Of a stretch of DNA of 64,000 bases, positions 24,303-32,455 are shown one piece after another. The position numbers and the translations under genes are program-made. Below the pieces are notes generated by a model, which did no database searches, had not been told where the DNA came from, and was given only the letters and a program-made list of their open reading frames with translations. Location of the stretch: contig NZ_JOIR01000031.1 in the NCBI RefSeq assembly GCF_000720115.1, positions 1 through 64,000 on the forward strand. Reading direction: 5' to 3'. This DNA is from Streptomyces sp. NRRL F-2580. Its GTDB lineage: Bacteria > Actinomycetota > Actinomycetes > Streptomycetales > Streptomycetaceae. Positions within the stretch are counted from its first letter, which is position 1. Every line of letters begins with the position of its first letter.

Positions 24303-25163
24303 TCACCCTCGCTCCGTGATGCCCTCTCCCCGGGTGGTACCGAGCCGGCGGGCCGGCAGGGGCTCGCGGGCCACCACATACCCGACGGCGATGGAGAGCG
24401 TGAGGACGACGAAGAGCACGATCAGCCAGGACATCAGGGCGAAGACCGACCCGAGGCTGCCGAACTGCCGCATGCTGCGCTCCACGGCGTGCGGCATGTA
24501 GAGCTTCGACACCACCGACAGCAGCTGCTCCCCCGTCCCGGCCAGCACCGCGCCGGGCAGCAGCGGCAGCCAAGGGATCCGGGCGCCGAGCAGCAGGTGC
24601 TGGGTCCACCACCAGAGCAGCGTGCCGCTGACCACGGCGAGCAGGAAGCCGACGACCGGGCCGGCGCCGAAGGCGCTCTGGACCGGCCCCTGGAAGAGCA
24701 GTGCGCTCAGCCAGACCAGGAGCCAGGCCATCCACCGCCAGGCCGCGAGCCGGGCCTTGGCCTTGGGCAGGTGCCAGGAGCGCTCGCAGGTCATCTGCAG
24801 GGCGCGGCTGCAGGCGGTGGCCGAGATCAGCGTCACCACGACGCCCACCGCGCCGGTGCTCGCGGTGGCGGTGGAATCGGTGGCCGAGTACACCTGCCGC
24901 ACCTGGTCCAAGGCGGCCTTCTGAAGCCCGAGCGTGGCCCGGATGGACGAGACCAGCTCCTGCTGGAGCCAGTCGGGTGCGAGGGCGCCGATGACGAAGA
25001 GGGCCGGCACCGCTCCGAGGAAGGCCTGCGCGGCCAGCCTGAACGCGCAGTCCAGGACCTTGACGCTGGCGAGCTGTTCGAGGATCCGGGTCAGCAGCGG
25101 CGTGTGCTTGCGCACCCACGGGGGCAGGCGGAGCCGGCGTGCGGTGGCCTGCGGACCGGACAC
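24303..25163 (-). CDS. YihY/BrkB family membrane protein
   Basis: A 286-residue protein; the GTG start at 25163 follows GAGGAG six bases upstream, which I prefer to the longer open frame to 25247. The YihY/UPF0761 layout is visible. There is a long amphipathic N-terminus, then AQAFLGAVPALFVIGALAPD, a CSRALQMTCERSWHLPKA loop, and four further hydrophobic stretches ending FALMSWLIVLFVVLTLSIAVGY. The family was once called ribonuclease BN in error, and its true role (possibly envelope permeability) is unknown. Confidence 0.85.
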   Translation of the reverse strand: MSGPQATARRLRLPPWVRKHTPLLTRILEQLASVKVLDCAFRLAAQAFLGAVPALFVIGALAPDWLQQELVSSIRATLGLQKAALDQVRQVYSATDSTATASTGAVGVVVTLISATACSRALQMTCERSWHLPKAKARLAAWRWMAWLLVWLSALLFQGPVQSAFGAGPVVGFLLAVVSGTLLWWWTQHLLLGARIPWLPLLPGAVLAGTGEQLLSVVSKLYMPHAVERSMRQFGSLGSVFALMSWLIVLFVVLTLSIAVGYVVAREPLPARRLGTTRGEGITERG

Positions 25164-25281
25164 GGTGCACTCCTCACGGGGACGGTTGCCGACGTCGGTG
25201 ACCACCCTTCCACGGAAACAGAGAACGTCGCATATCCGGCATTTCACCGCCCGGTCCCGTCACTCCCGTGATTGCATCCCT

Positions 25282-25346
25282 CCCGTAACCCGTAACCCGT
25301 AACCCGCAACACGTGACCCGACCCGTGACCGTGACCGTGACCGTGA
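25282..25346 (+). repeat. Two adjoining short tandem repeats in a leader
   Basis: Three exact copies of CCCGTAA (25282-25302) and one variant CCCGCAA are followed by four exact copies of CCGTGA (25323-25346). They end 14 bases before the ATG of the DUF2254 gene, and the last copy runs into its GAGGGGG ribosome binding site. The repeats may vary in number between strains. Confidence 0.85.
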
Positions 25347-25360
25347 GGGGGCTTGGCCGC

Positions 25361-26557
25361 ATGTTCCAACGGCCGACGCGCGCGATGCGCCGGGACCTGA
25401 CCCAGCTGATCTGCGCGCTCGGCGGGCTGGTGCTGGGTCTGCTGGCCCCCATGGCCGACGTGGGACCGCAGGTGGAAGCCGGGCGTGTGACGACCATGCT
25501 GTTCTCGGTCGGGTTCGGCGTCATCAGCCTGGTGAGCATCATCTACTCGATGCTGTTCCTGGTCGTGCAGTTCTCCGCCAGCACGTTCACCCCGCGCCTC
25601 GCTTTCTTCCGCGACGAACCGATCGTCTGGCGCGCCTTCGCCTTCGCCGTCGGGGTCTTCGTCTTCTGCGTCGTCGCCGGTCTCGGCATCGGCACCCGCG
25701 ACCGGGTCGCGGCCCTCCTCCCCTGCACCGCCATGGCCCTCACGCTGATCGCCCTCGCCCAGATGAGGACGCTGCAGACGAAGGCGTTCGACTCGATCCA
25801 GCTCGCCCACTCGCTCACCGCGATCGCCACCCGCGCCCACCGGTCGTACGACACGCTGCACCTGCGGCCGTACGTTCCCGGCCGTACGGACCCGGCACCG
25901 CCGCCTCCGGGGAGCGGCGCCACCTCCGTCGTGCGCTGGTCCGGGCCGGCGACCGTGGTCCAGCAGATCGACGTACACGCCCTGGTGGCGGTGGCCCAGC
26001 GGCACGACTGCGCGATCGACTTCCGGGTCACCCCCGGCCGGACCCTCTCGCGGGGCATGACCCTGGCCGAGGTGACGGGCGCCGAACTGACCGAGGAGGT
26101 CCTGCGCGAGGCCGTGGTCACCGGCGTGGAGCGCACCTTCGACCAGGATCCCGAGCTTCCGTTCAGGCTCCTGGTCGACATCGCGCTGCGCGCGCTCTCC
26201 CCCGCCGTCAACGATCCGGCGACGGCGGTGGAGACCGTGGACCGGCTGGAGGACCTGCTCACCCGGCTCGCCGACCGGGAGCTGGACTTCGGCCGGTTCA
26301 CCGACGGGGCGGGGCGGGTGCGGGTGACGGTCCCCGTCCCCGACTGGGAGCAGTACGTCCGGACGGCCTTCGACGACCTCCTCTTCGCCGCCGCGCACTC
26401 CCCGATGGCCCTGCGCCGCGTACGCGACCTCCTCGGCCGGCTGGCGGAAGAGAGCCCCGAGAGCCGACGGGGCGTCGTACGGGAGCGGCTCGAATGGGCC
26501 GAACGCACCGGGAGCGCCGCGTATCCGCTCATCTGGACGCCTGTGGCACTGCCTTGA
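25361..26557 (+). CDS. DUF2254 family membrane protein
   Basis: A 398-residue protein. The ATG at 25361 is chosen over the upstream in-frame GTG (25313) because GAGGGGG lies about 9 bases before it and the upstream codons are repeat sequence. Four membrane segments lie in the first ~135 residues: LICALGGLVLGLLAPM, LFSVGFGVISLVSIIYSMLF, AFAFAVGVFVFCVVAGLG and LLPCTAMALTLIALAQ. A large cytosolic region follows, containing RLLVDIALRALSPAVNDPAT, the signature of DUF2254. The family is widespread and uncharacterised, with suggested links to envelope or ion physiology. Confidence 0.88.
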   Translation: MFQRPTRAMRRDLTQLICALGGLVLGLLAPMADVGPQVEAGRVTTMLFSVGFGVISLVSIIYSMLFLVVQFSASTFTPRLAFFRDEPIVWRAFAFAVGVFVFCVVAGLGIGTRDRVAALLPCTAMALTLIALAQMRTLQTKAFDSIQLAHSLTAIATRAHRSYDTLHLRPYVPGRTDPAPPPPGSGATSVVRWSGPATVVQQIDVHALVAVAQRHDCAIDFRVTPGRTLSRGMTLAEVTGAELTEEVLREAVVTGVERTFDQDPELPFRLLVDIALRALSPAVNDPATAVETVDRLEDLLTRLADRELDFGRFTDGAGRVRVTVPVPDWEQYVRTAFDDLLFAAAHSPMALRRVRDLLGRLAEESPESRRGVVRERLEWAERTGSAAYPLIWTPVALP

Positions 26558-26654
26558 CACGGGCGGCTCCGCCATCCGCATGCGGAGATGCGCGGCGCAG
26601 CGCCGGGTGCTGCAATGGCCGGGGGGCTCCGCCCGCCTGCGCGAGGAGTGGTCC

Positions 26655-27212
26655 ATGGACGGCACCACCACCGCAACACCCCGGGAGCGCCGGCGCGTCC
26701 TGTGGGGCTGCCTGCTCCGCTCGGCGGCCTCGGTCGTCCTGATCACGGCGCTGTACTACCTGGCGCCCCTGGACGGCGAGATCGTCCTGCGCACCCTCGT
26801 GTCGCTCGTGCTGGGCCTGGGTCTCTTCAGCTGGCTGGTGGTCAGGCAGGTGAGCGCCGTCGCCCGCGCGCCGTTCCCCCGGCTGCGCGCCATGGAGGCG
26901 CTGGCCACCGCCGTACCGCTGTTCCTGGTGATCTTCTCCGTGACGTACTTCCTGCTCGCCAAGGAGGTGCCGGGGACGTTCTCGGAACCACTGGACCGGA
27001 CGGACGCCCTGTACTTCACGGTCACGGTGTTCGCGACCGTGGGCTTCGGGGACATCGCCCCCGTCACGGAGACCGGCCGTGTGCTGACCACCCTGCAGAT
27101 GGTCGCCGACCTGCTCCTGGTGGGCGTGATCGCGAAGGCGCTCTTCGGCGCGGTCGAGATCGGGATCCGCCGACGCGGTGAGGGCGCCGCCGCGCCGGAC
27201 GACGACGCGTGA
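26655..27212 (+). CDS. Potassium channel family protein
   Basis: A 185-residue protein; the ATG at 26655 follows GCGAGGAG. There are four hydrophobic segments: SVVLITALYYLAPL, TLVSLVLGLGLFSWLVV, VPLFLVIFSVTYFLLA and MVADLLLVGVIAKALF. Between the last two lies the pore loop ALYFTVTVFATVGFGDIAPV with the K+ selectivity filter TVGFGD. There is no RCK or cyclic-nucleotide domain, so gating signals are not evident. A tetramer in the cell membrane is expected. A strong bidirectional terminator follows. Confidence 0.9.
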   Translation: MDGTTTATPRERRRVLWGCLLRSAASVVLITALYYLAPLDGEIVLRTLVSLVLGLGLFSWLVVRQVSAVARAPFPRLRAMEALATAVPLFLVIFSVTYFLLAKEVPGTFSEPLDRTDALYFTVTVFATVGFGDIAPVTETGRVLTTLQMVADLLLVGVIAKALFGAVEIGIRRRGEGAAAPDDDA

Positions 27213-27221
27213 ACGTACGCG

Positions 27222-27257
27222 GCGGGACCCCGGCCGGGGAGCCGGCCGGGGTCCCGC
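27222..27257. terminator. Bidirectional terminator between convergent genes
   Basis: A perfect 16-bp stem GCGGGACCCCGGCCGG / CCGGCCGGGGTCCCGC with a GGAG loop, placed between the K+ channel gene (+) and the lipoprotein gene (-). Confidence 0.85.
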
Positions 27258-27269
27258 TCGCTCACCCCG

Positions 27270-27695
27270 TCAGCACCGGAGGCCTGTCGACGCATCCGTC
27301 GTGGCCTCGTCCAGCTTCTGGATCTGCGGTTGGAGCTGGGTGAGGGCGTCCTTGCCGGTGGTGTCGCCCGGCAGGTCCTCGTAGCCCTTCTTGAGGTTCT
27401 CGGCGGCCGACTTCACCGCCTCCCGCTCCGCGTCCTTCAGCTTGCTCAGGTTCTCCTTGACCCCGTCCCAGTCGTCCTGGACAGCGTCGTAGGCCTCCTT
27501 GACCTGGTCCTTGGTCGCGGTGGCGGGGTTCAGGGCCTTCAGCTTGGCGTTGTCGGCCTTCAGCGCGGTCAGGTCGGTGCAGAGGTCGGCCGCCGCCTTG
27601 GTGGCCTCCTCCTCGGGCGAACTGTCGTCGGAGCAGGCGGAGAGACCGAAAGCCACGCTGACGCAGAGCAGACCGATTACCGGGAAACGCTTCAT
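27270..27695 (-). CDS. Small helical lipoprotein of unknown function
   Basis: A 141-residue protein; the ATG at 27695 follows GGAAGG. The signal peptide ends in the lipobox LSAC (Cys21), so the mature protein is lipid-anchored outside the membrane. The rest is highly charged and predicted helical, with heptad-like Leu spacing (LCTDLTALKADNAKLKALN, ENLSKLKDAEREAVKSAAEN). A Cys at the C-terminal end (GLRC) could pair with the Cys near residue 39. No family is recognised. Confidence 0.78.
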   Translation of the reverse strand: MKRFPVIGLLCVSVAFGLSACSDDSSPEEEATKAAADLCTDLTALKADNAKLKALNPATATKDQVKEAYDAVQDDWDGVKENLSKLKDAEREAVKSAAENLKKGYEDLPGDTTGKDALTQLQPQIQKLDEATTDASTGLRC

Positions 27696-27811
27696 GGGGG
27701 CCTTCCTCAGTCAGAGAAACCGGACGTACGGGATCTTCCGGCACACCCGACAAAATATGCAGATCCCATGACATCCCGCATCCGCATGACTCCGGACGGC
27801 AGCGCCCCCCG

Positions 27812-29182
27812 CTACGGCTTGATGTTCTGGTTCAGGTGGAACAGGTTCCCCGGGTCGTACGTCCGCTTGACCTCGACCAGCCGTTCGTAGTTCCCCTTGT
27901 AGTTGGCCCGGATGCGGCCCTGGTCGTCATCGGCCATGAAGTTGATGTAGCCGCCCTCCTCGGAGTGCGGGGCGGTGGCCTCGTAGTAGTCGCGGACCCA
28001 GGCGGTGTTGGCCTCGTTGTCGGCGGGATCCGGCCACATGCCGGCGATGACGGTGGCGAACGAGGCGTCGCGGTAGGCGTAGGCCGTCGCGTCCGGGGCG
28101 ACCCGGTGGCAGGCGCCGTTGACCGGATAGATGTGGACCGTCGAGTTCACGGCGGGCAGCCGCGGGGCGTGCTCCAGGTGCGCCGCGATCGCCTCGTCGG
28201 TCAGCTCGGTGACGAAGTTCGCCTTCCAGTAGTGCTGGAGGCCGGGCGGCACCAGGGCGTCGAAGGCACTGTTGAGCGCGGGGTACGGCATGGGACCCAC
28301 GTGCTCGGCGACCACCGGCGCGAAGTCGTGGAAGGCCTCCAGGGCCCGCGGCCCCTCGTCGACCGGCCCGGCCCAGCAGGCCACGATCAGCGCGAACGGC
28401 TCACCGTGCCGCTCCTCCGGGATGAAGGGCAGCGGCGGGGCGATCTGGAAGGCCGGGAACCCGCCCAGCTCCTCCGGGGCGTCGGCGATGTAGTCCGCGA
28501 AGGAACGCAGGACCGTGGCGGCGTCCTCCAGCTCGAACAGCATCGGCCCGCCGTAGATGTCCTTGACCGGGCCGAGCCGGTACTCGAAGGAGGTCACCGC
28601 GCCGAAGTTGCCGCTGCCGCCGCGCAGCGCCCAGAAGAGGTCGGCGTTCTCCTCCTCGCTCGCCACGAGCAGCCGGCCGTCCGCGGTCACCACATCGGCC
28701 GAGACCAGGTTGTCGCAGCTCAGACCCATTCCGCGGCTCAGGTAGCCGATGCCACCGCCGAGGGTGAGCCCGCCGATCCCGGTGGTCGAGATGATCCCGC
28801 CGGTGGTGGCCAGCCCGAAGGCGTGCGTCGCCGCGTTGAAGTCTCCCCAGGTCGCGCCGCCCTGGGCGCGCGCGGTCCGGCGCGCCGCGTCCACGCGGAC
28901 CCCGCGCATCCCCGACAGGTCGGCGACGACGCCGTCGTCGCAGGTGCCGAAGCCGGGCACGCTGTGCCCGCCGCCACGCACCGCCAGATCGAGCCCGTTC
29001 TCACGGGCGAACTCGACGGTGGCCATGACGTCGCCCGCGTTGGCGCAGCGCACGACGGCGGCCGGCCTCCGGTCGATCATGGCGTTGTTGACCTTGCGGG
29101 CCTCGTCGTAGGCCGCGTCGTCGGGCGTGACGACGGCCCCGCGGACCCGTTCGCGCAACTGGTCGATCGAGAGCTTGCCCAT
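27812..29182 (-). CDS. FAD-binding oxidoreductase with BBE domain (VAO/p-cresol methylhydroxylase fold)
   Basis: A 456-residue protein. ATG 29182 has GAGGAG eight bases upstream; ATG 29188 is only two bases from it. The FAD-binding domain shows LAVRGGGHSVPGFGTCDDGV, where the His after GGG is the usual covalent FAD attachment site, and GIGGLTLGGGIGYLSRGMGL. The second covalent site (Cys) of bicovalent berberine-bridge enzymes is replaced by YLSRG, so mono-covalent FAD is expected. The BBE C-terminal motif is NYKGNYERLVEVKRTYDPGN. It is probably co-transcribed with the small monooxygenase-like gene 80 bases upstream. The substrate is unknown. Confidence 0.88.
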   Translation of the reverse strand: MGKLSIDQLRERVRGAVVTPDDAAYDEARKVNNAMIDRRPAAVVRCANAGDVMATVEFARENGLDLAVRGGGHSVPGFGTCDDGVVADLSGMRGVRVDAARRTARAQGGATWGDFNAATHAFGLATTGGIISTTGIGGLTLGGGIGYLSRGMGLSCDNLVSADVVTADGRLLVASEEENADLFWALRGGSGNFGAVTSFEYRLGPVKDIYGGPMLFELEDAATVLRSFADYIADAPEELGGFPAFQIAPPLPFIPEERHGEPFALIVACWAGPVDEGPRALEAFHDFAPVVAEHVGPMPYPALNSAFDALVPPGLQHYWKANFVTELTDEAIAAHLEHAPRLPAVNSTVHIYPVNGACHRVAPDATAYAYRDASFATVIAGMWPDPADNEANTAWVRDYYEATAPHSEEGGYINFMADDDQGRIRANYKGNYERLVEVKRTYDPGNLFHLNQNIKP

Positions 29183-29261
29183 GGCCATCGCTCCTCGTAC
29201 CTGGTGCTCTGGAAGCTGGTCCCGTAGCCGGCCCCCGTGCCGGTCCGCGTGCCGGTCCGCG

Positions 29262-29561
29262 CTACGGCTGGAGGTGGCTGAAGCCCACCTCGAAGTGTTC
29301 GACGGAGACGATCCGCTGGCCCTCCCGCTGCGCCGTCTCCTCGCGGATGCGGGCGGCCTGCTCCTCGCTGTCGTCCATGGCCCGCTCGTCCTCCCACAAG
29401 GTCAGCGACTTGGCCTCCCCCGTGGCCCGGTCGACGAGGTAATAGACGCCCCGGAAGCCGGGAACGTCCTGGACCTGCCTGACGACCGCCTCCGAACTCG
29501 CGGTCAGGTCTCCCCCCGCGGGGACCGGTGATCCCTGGTAGGTGCTCAGCCTGGCGAACAT
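29262..29561 (-). CDS. ABM-superfamily-like small protein
   Basis: A 99-residue protein; the ATG at 29561 follows GGAAGGA. It starts FARLSTYQGSPVPAG and has FRGVYYLVDRATGEAKSLTL then WEDERAMDDSEEQAARI. This is the dimeric ferredoxin-like alpha/beta pattern of antibiotic biosynthesis monooxygenase (ABM) domains. Such proteins are cofactor-free monooxygenases or simple stress proteins. Its position just ahead of the covalent-FAD oxidoreductase suggests a shared operon. Confidence 0.7.
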   Translation of the reverse strand: MFARLSTYQGSPVPAGGDLTASSEAVVRQVQDVPGFRGVYYLVDRATGEAKSLTLWEDERAMDDSEEQAARIREETAQREGQRIVSVEHFEVGFSHLQP

Positions 29562-29713
29562 CTCCAGTCCTTCCTGGCCGGGCCGCCGGTCGGCGAACAG
29601 GCGGCTCCACGACCAGGGTGCTCCGGCAGACCGCGCCCCGCATGCCGGGACGGCGCGACAATGGGGTGAGGTACGCGTCTGCCGTTGCCGTTGCCGAAAG
29701 GCGGGTCATCGAC

Positions 29714-30454
29714 GTGCCCTACATAGCTGTAACCGCCCTGAGTCATGTCGGGCTGGTGCGCGAACGCAACGAGGACAGCCTCGTCGTCGGCCCGTGGACC
29801 CTGTGCGGGACCGTGACCCAGAACCCCCAGACCCTGCTCTTCCCCTTCGGCAGGCCCCTCGTCGTCGCCGTCGCCGACGGGCTCGGCGGGCAGCCCGCCG
29901 GCGAGGTGGCCAGCGAGCTGGTCGTACGCCACCTCGCCTCGCTCGGCGCCGAACTGGACGGCGAGGACGCCCTCGGTGACGCACTGCGCCGCTGCAACCA
30001 CGCCGTGCACTCGGCCACCGACGGCCGGCCGGACCTGGCCGCCATGGGCACCACGATCGCCGGGGCACTCGTCCTGCCGGAGTCGCTGGTGGTGTTCAAC
30101 GTCGGCGACAGCAAGGTGTTCCGCGCGGCGCCGGACGGCCTGCACCAGGTCAGCGTCGACGACAGCCCGCCGCCCGCCCCCGGGCACCGCACCACGTCGG
30201 CCGTCACCCAGACCCTCGGCGGCAGCCGCGGCTACCACACGATCGTGCCCCACATCGCGGCCTTCGAGCTGACCGAGGGCGACCGCTACCTGGTGTGCAG
30301 CGACGGGCTGACCGACCCCGTGCCCGACGAGGAGATCGAGGACCTGCTGCGCGTGCACGACGACGGCAGGGCCGCCTTCGAGCTGTGGCGGGCCGCCATC
30401 GACGCCGGCGGCCCCGACAACATCACGCTCGCGCTGGTCCGCGTCAGCGCCTAG
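29714..30454 (+). CDS. PP2C-type serine/threonine protein phosphatase
   Basis: A 246-residue phosphatase; the GTG at 29714 has AAAGGCGGG ahead of it. A GTG at 29667 would add 16 residues. PP2C motifs appear in order: VGLVRERNEDSLVV (motif 1), VVAVADGLGGQPAGEVAS (metal-binding DG), AAMGTTIAGALV, VVFNVGDSKVFR, YLVCSDGLTDPV and the final GGPDNITLALVRV. The Asp residues bind two Mn/Mg ions. It has no membrane segment or sensor domain, so it is a soluble phosphatase that probably opposes Hanks-type kinases. Confidence 0.9.
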   Translation: MPYIAVTALSHVGLVRERNEDSLVVGPWTLCGTVTQNPQTLLFPFGRPLVVAVADGLGGQPAGEVASELVVRHLASLGAELDGEDALGDALRRCNHAVHSATDGRPDLAAMGTTIAGALVLPESLVVFNVGDSKVFRAAPDGLHQVSVDDSPPPAPGHRTTSAVTQTLGGSRGYHTIVPHIAAFELTEGDRYLVCSDGLTDPVPDEEIEDLLRVHDDGRAAFELWRAAIDAGGPDNITLALVRVSA

Positions 30455-30475
30455 GACGGCCCCTCGCCGTACGTG

Positions 30476-30964
30476 TCACCCGGCGCCCGGGCGGGCCAGC
30501 CGGTCCGTGAACCGCCGCAGCGCCCTGGCGGCCAGCGCGGACATCAGCGGGTCCAGCGCACGCCCGGCCGGCCCGGTGCCCGGCAGGCGCAGGGCGCCGA
30601 AGAAGGCGAACCGGGTGCCGTCCCTCTCCGCCACCGCGGCCATGCCGCCCAGCACGAACCGGCTCTGCATGAGGCACCAGCCCGGCCGCATCACGACGTC
30701 GAAGCGCGTCCGCAGGCCCAGCGGGCTGCGGGCCCGGGCCTCCAGGTGCTCGCCGACCGCCGAGGTCACCGTGAAGGAGCGGATGTCGGTGATCATCACG
30801 GGCAGCTGGTTCTCCAGGTCGGAGGCGAGCGCCCAGACCTGGTCGAGGGGAGCGTCGATCAGCTGCTCCGCGAAGCCGGCGCCCGGTGTGCTGCGTGCGA
30901 TGACGCGCAGCCTGCGGACGGCGTCGAGCTCGGCGACCGGCCAGTAGTCCTTCAACGTCCCCAC
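30476..30964 (-). CDS. SRPBCC-fold protein
   Basis: A 162-residue protein; the GTG start at 30964 lies inside the end of the sigma factor gene (13-base overlap). The pattern RVIARSTPGAGFAEQLIDAP then DQVWALASDLENQLPVMITD marks the START/SRPBCC helix-grip fold, which binds a hydrophobic ligand. Later strands include SRFVLGGMAAVAERDGTRFA. Overlap with an ECF sigma gene suggests that the two are regulated together. It could act as the sigma factor's signal sensor, but this is inference. Confidence 0.7.
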   Translation of the reverse strand: MGTLKDYWPVAELDAVRRLRVIARSTPGAGFAEQLIDAPLDQVWALASDLENQLPVMITDIRSFTVTSAVGEHLEARARSPLGLRTRFDVVMRPGWCLMQSRFVLGGMAAVAERDGTRFAFFGALRLPGTGPAGRALDPLMSALAARALRRFTDRLARPGAG

Positions 30965-31482
30965 GCCTTCCGGAAGTTGCGGCGGGCCCGGAAGAGCCGG
31001 GTCCGCACGGTGGGTTCGGGCACGCCGAGGAGCGCGCTGACGGAGTGTTCGTCCAGCCCCTCCAGGTCCCGCAGGACCAGGACGGCGCGGTGCGCGGGGG
31101 TGAGCCGCTCCAGTACGTCGCGCACGTCGGCGGCGAGCTGCGGATCGTCGCGCGCGGGCACGTCCTCCAGCGGGTCCGGGACCACCCGGGCCGCCGCCCG
31201 GGCGATGCGGACGGCCTCCCGTACGGCGATCACGCGCGCCCAGCCGAACAGTGCCTCCGGTTCCCGGAGCCGGCCGATGTTGCGGAAGATCACGATCAGC
31301 GCCTCCTGCGTGGCGTCGGGCCCGTCCTGGAGGGCGATGGGGCCGCACAGCCGCCCGACGTAAGGGGTCAGCAGGTCCAGCAGCGCCTGGACGGCCATCC
31401 GGTCCCCGCGCTGGGCGGCGCGGACGAGCGCGGCCGGCTCGGCCGGCTCGGCGGCCGTCACCGTTCCCCGGGTCCGGTCCAC
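30952..31482 (-). CDS. ECF-type RNA polymerase sigma factor
   Basis: A 176-residue sigma factor; the GTG at 31482 is chosen for the GAGGA four bases upstream. Region 2 contains LLTPYVGRLCGPIALQDGPD, ATQEALIVIFRNIGRLREPE and LFGWARVIAVREAVRIAR. Region 4 contains VLERLTPAHRAVLVLRDLEG and SALLGVPEPTVRTRLFRARR. It lacks an obvious zinc-type anti-sigma gene next to it; instead an SRPBCC protein overlaps its 3' end. Confidence 0.88.
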   Translation of the reverse strand: MDRTRGTVTAAEPAEPAALVRAAQRGDRMAVQALLDLLTPYVGRLCGPIALQDGPDATQEALIVIFRNIGRLREPEALFGWARVIAVREAVRIARAAARVVPDPLEDVPARDDPQLAADVRDVLERLTPAHRAVLVLRDLEGLDEHSVSALLGVPEPTVRTRLFRARRNFRKAWGR

Positions 31483-31744
31483 GGGATCCTCATCGCTTCC
31501 TCCTCCTCGAGGCGTCTCGGAAGGGAAGAGTGCGCCGACGGGCCGGACATTCCGCATGACCTACGTCACATCACGGAGGCCTGCGGGCAAGGGGCACACG
31601 CGTTTATATGATTTTCACGCGTGGATTTCCGTCCCCGCAGGTGCGTAATTGCGCCGGACCTGCTACAGAGCAAAATTTACGCCCACCGAGCCGACTCCCG
31701 TGCTACTGTGAAGTCAGTTGCAGTTGTGGTTCCCAAAAACTTAC

Positions 31745-31781
31745 AAGTGCTCTCACCTGATTTTCGGTGGGCGCACTTTTT
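31745..31781 (+). promoter_or_regulatory. Terminator-like hairpin in the cold-shock gene leader
   Basis: AAGTGCTCTCACC and GGTGGGCGCACTT form a 13-position stem (one T-C mismatch, one G-U) with an 8-nt loop, followed directly by TTTTTA. It is a textbook intrinsic terminator shape 109 bases upstream of the csp ATG, in an unusually AT-rich stretch (about 31600-31800). Downstream, CAGTGC/GCACTG (31852-31871) forms a second hairpin just before the ribosome binding site. This suggests an attenuated leader or a small RNA. Confidence 0.6.
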
Positions 31782-31889
31782 ATTTCCGGCGCATGCAGTG
31801 ACATTTGCACATTCCGGTCGGGGCAATCATCGCGGCGACGCCGGGCTCGCACAGTGCGGTCCCGGGCACTGCCCCAAAGGAGAATTCAT

Positions 31890-32093
31890 ATGGCATCTGG
31901 CACCGTGAAGTGGTTCAACGCGGAAAAGGGCTTCGGCTTCATCGAGCAGGAGGGCGGCGGCGCTGACGTCTTCGCTCACTACTCGAACATCGCCTCCTCT
32001 GGCTTCCGTGAGCTTCAGGAAGGCCAGAAGGTTACCTTCGACGTCACGCAGGGCCAGAAGGGCCCGCAGGCCGAGAACATCGTTCCCGCCTGA
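31890..32093 (+). CDS. Cold-shock protein (CspA family)
   Basis: A 67-residue protein; the ATG at 31890 follows AAAGGAGAATTCAT. Both RNA-binding motifs are present: [15 protein letters not shown] (RNP1 KGFGFI) and DVFAHYSNI (RNP2 type). The length and one-domain OB fold are typical of CspA. It acts as a cytosolic RNA chaperone. It has a long structured leader and its own strong terminator, so it is monocistronic. The DEAD-box helicase downstream is the usual partner in Streptomyces. Confidence 0.95.
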   Translation: MASGTVKWFNAEKGFGFIEQEGGGADVFAHYSNIASSGFRELQEGQKVTFDVTQGQKGPQAENIVPA

Positions 32094-32111
32094 CGCTGAC
32101 GCGTAGACGCA

Positions 32112-32145
32112 GCTGAGGCCCGCACCTTGGGGTGCGGGCCTCAGC
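32112..32145 (+). terminator. Terminator of the cold-shock gene
   Basis: A perfect 15-bp stem GCTGAGGCCCGCACC / GGTGCGGGCCTCAGC with a TTGG loop, then GCGTTGCTTTTTC. It lies 18 bases after the csp stop. Confidence 0.92.
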
Positions 32146-32420
32146 GCGTTGCTTTTTCCCCGCTCACGCCCTGTCGGCCTCCGACGGCCCGCGTGAGCGG
32201 CGGGTGACGGCGCTCGGCGCCGGCCCGCCTCTACGTCCGGCCGGACGGCAGTGTCTCCCCCGACGCGCCGCCCCGCCCGCACACCGTCCGCCGCACCCCG
32301 GCTCTCCGACGCGCAGCGCGGCACCCTCTCCACGACGGACCGGCCCGCCCTACGGCACGGCACGGCCCCGTCCCGGCTTTACTTCGGCTCGTTCTCGCGA
32401 ATCCCCCTGCCCAGGGGGAA

Positions 32421-32449
32421 TTCCTCGATACGCGCCGCATCGAGGAAGG
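32421..32449 (+). promoter_or_regulatory. Hairpin that would hide the ribosome binding site of the DEAD-box gene
   Basis: TTCCTCGAT (32421-32429) pairs perfectly with ATCGAGGAA (32439-32447). The right arm contains the GAGGAAGG ribosome binding site (32442-32449), six bases before the ATG. Just upstream CCCCCTG/CAGGGGG (32403-32418) makes a second hairpin, and CGCTCACGC/GCGTGAGCG (32161-32199) a third. The ~300-base leader is thus heavily structured, which suggests translational control. Confidence 0.6.
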
Positions 32450-32455
32450 TTCTGC

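Noticed and set aside
25282..25309. Telomere or attachment site made of CCCGTAA repeats
   Set aside because: Only three exact copies, next to a gene start and with no terminal or recombination gene; a simple microsatellite fits better.
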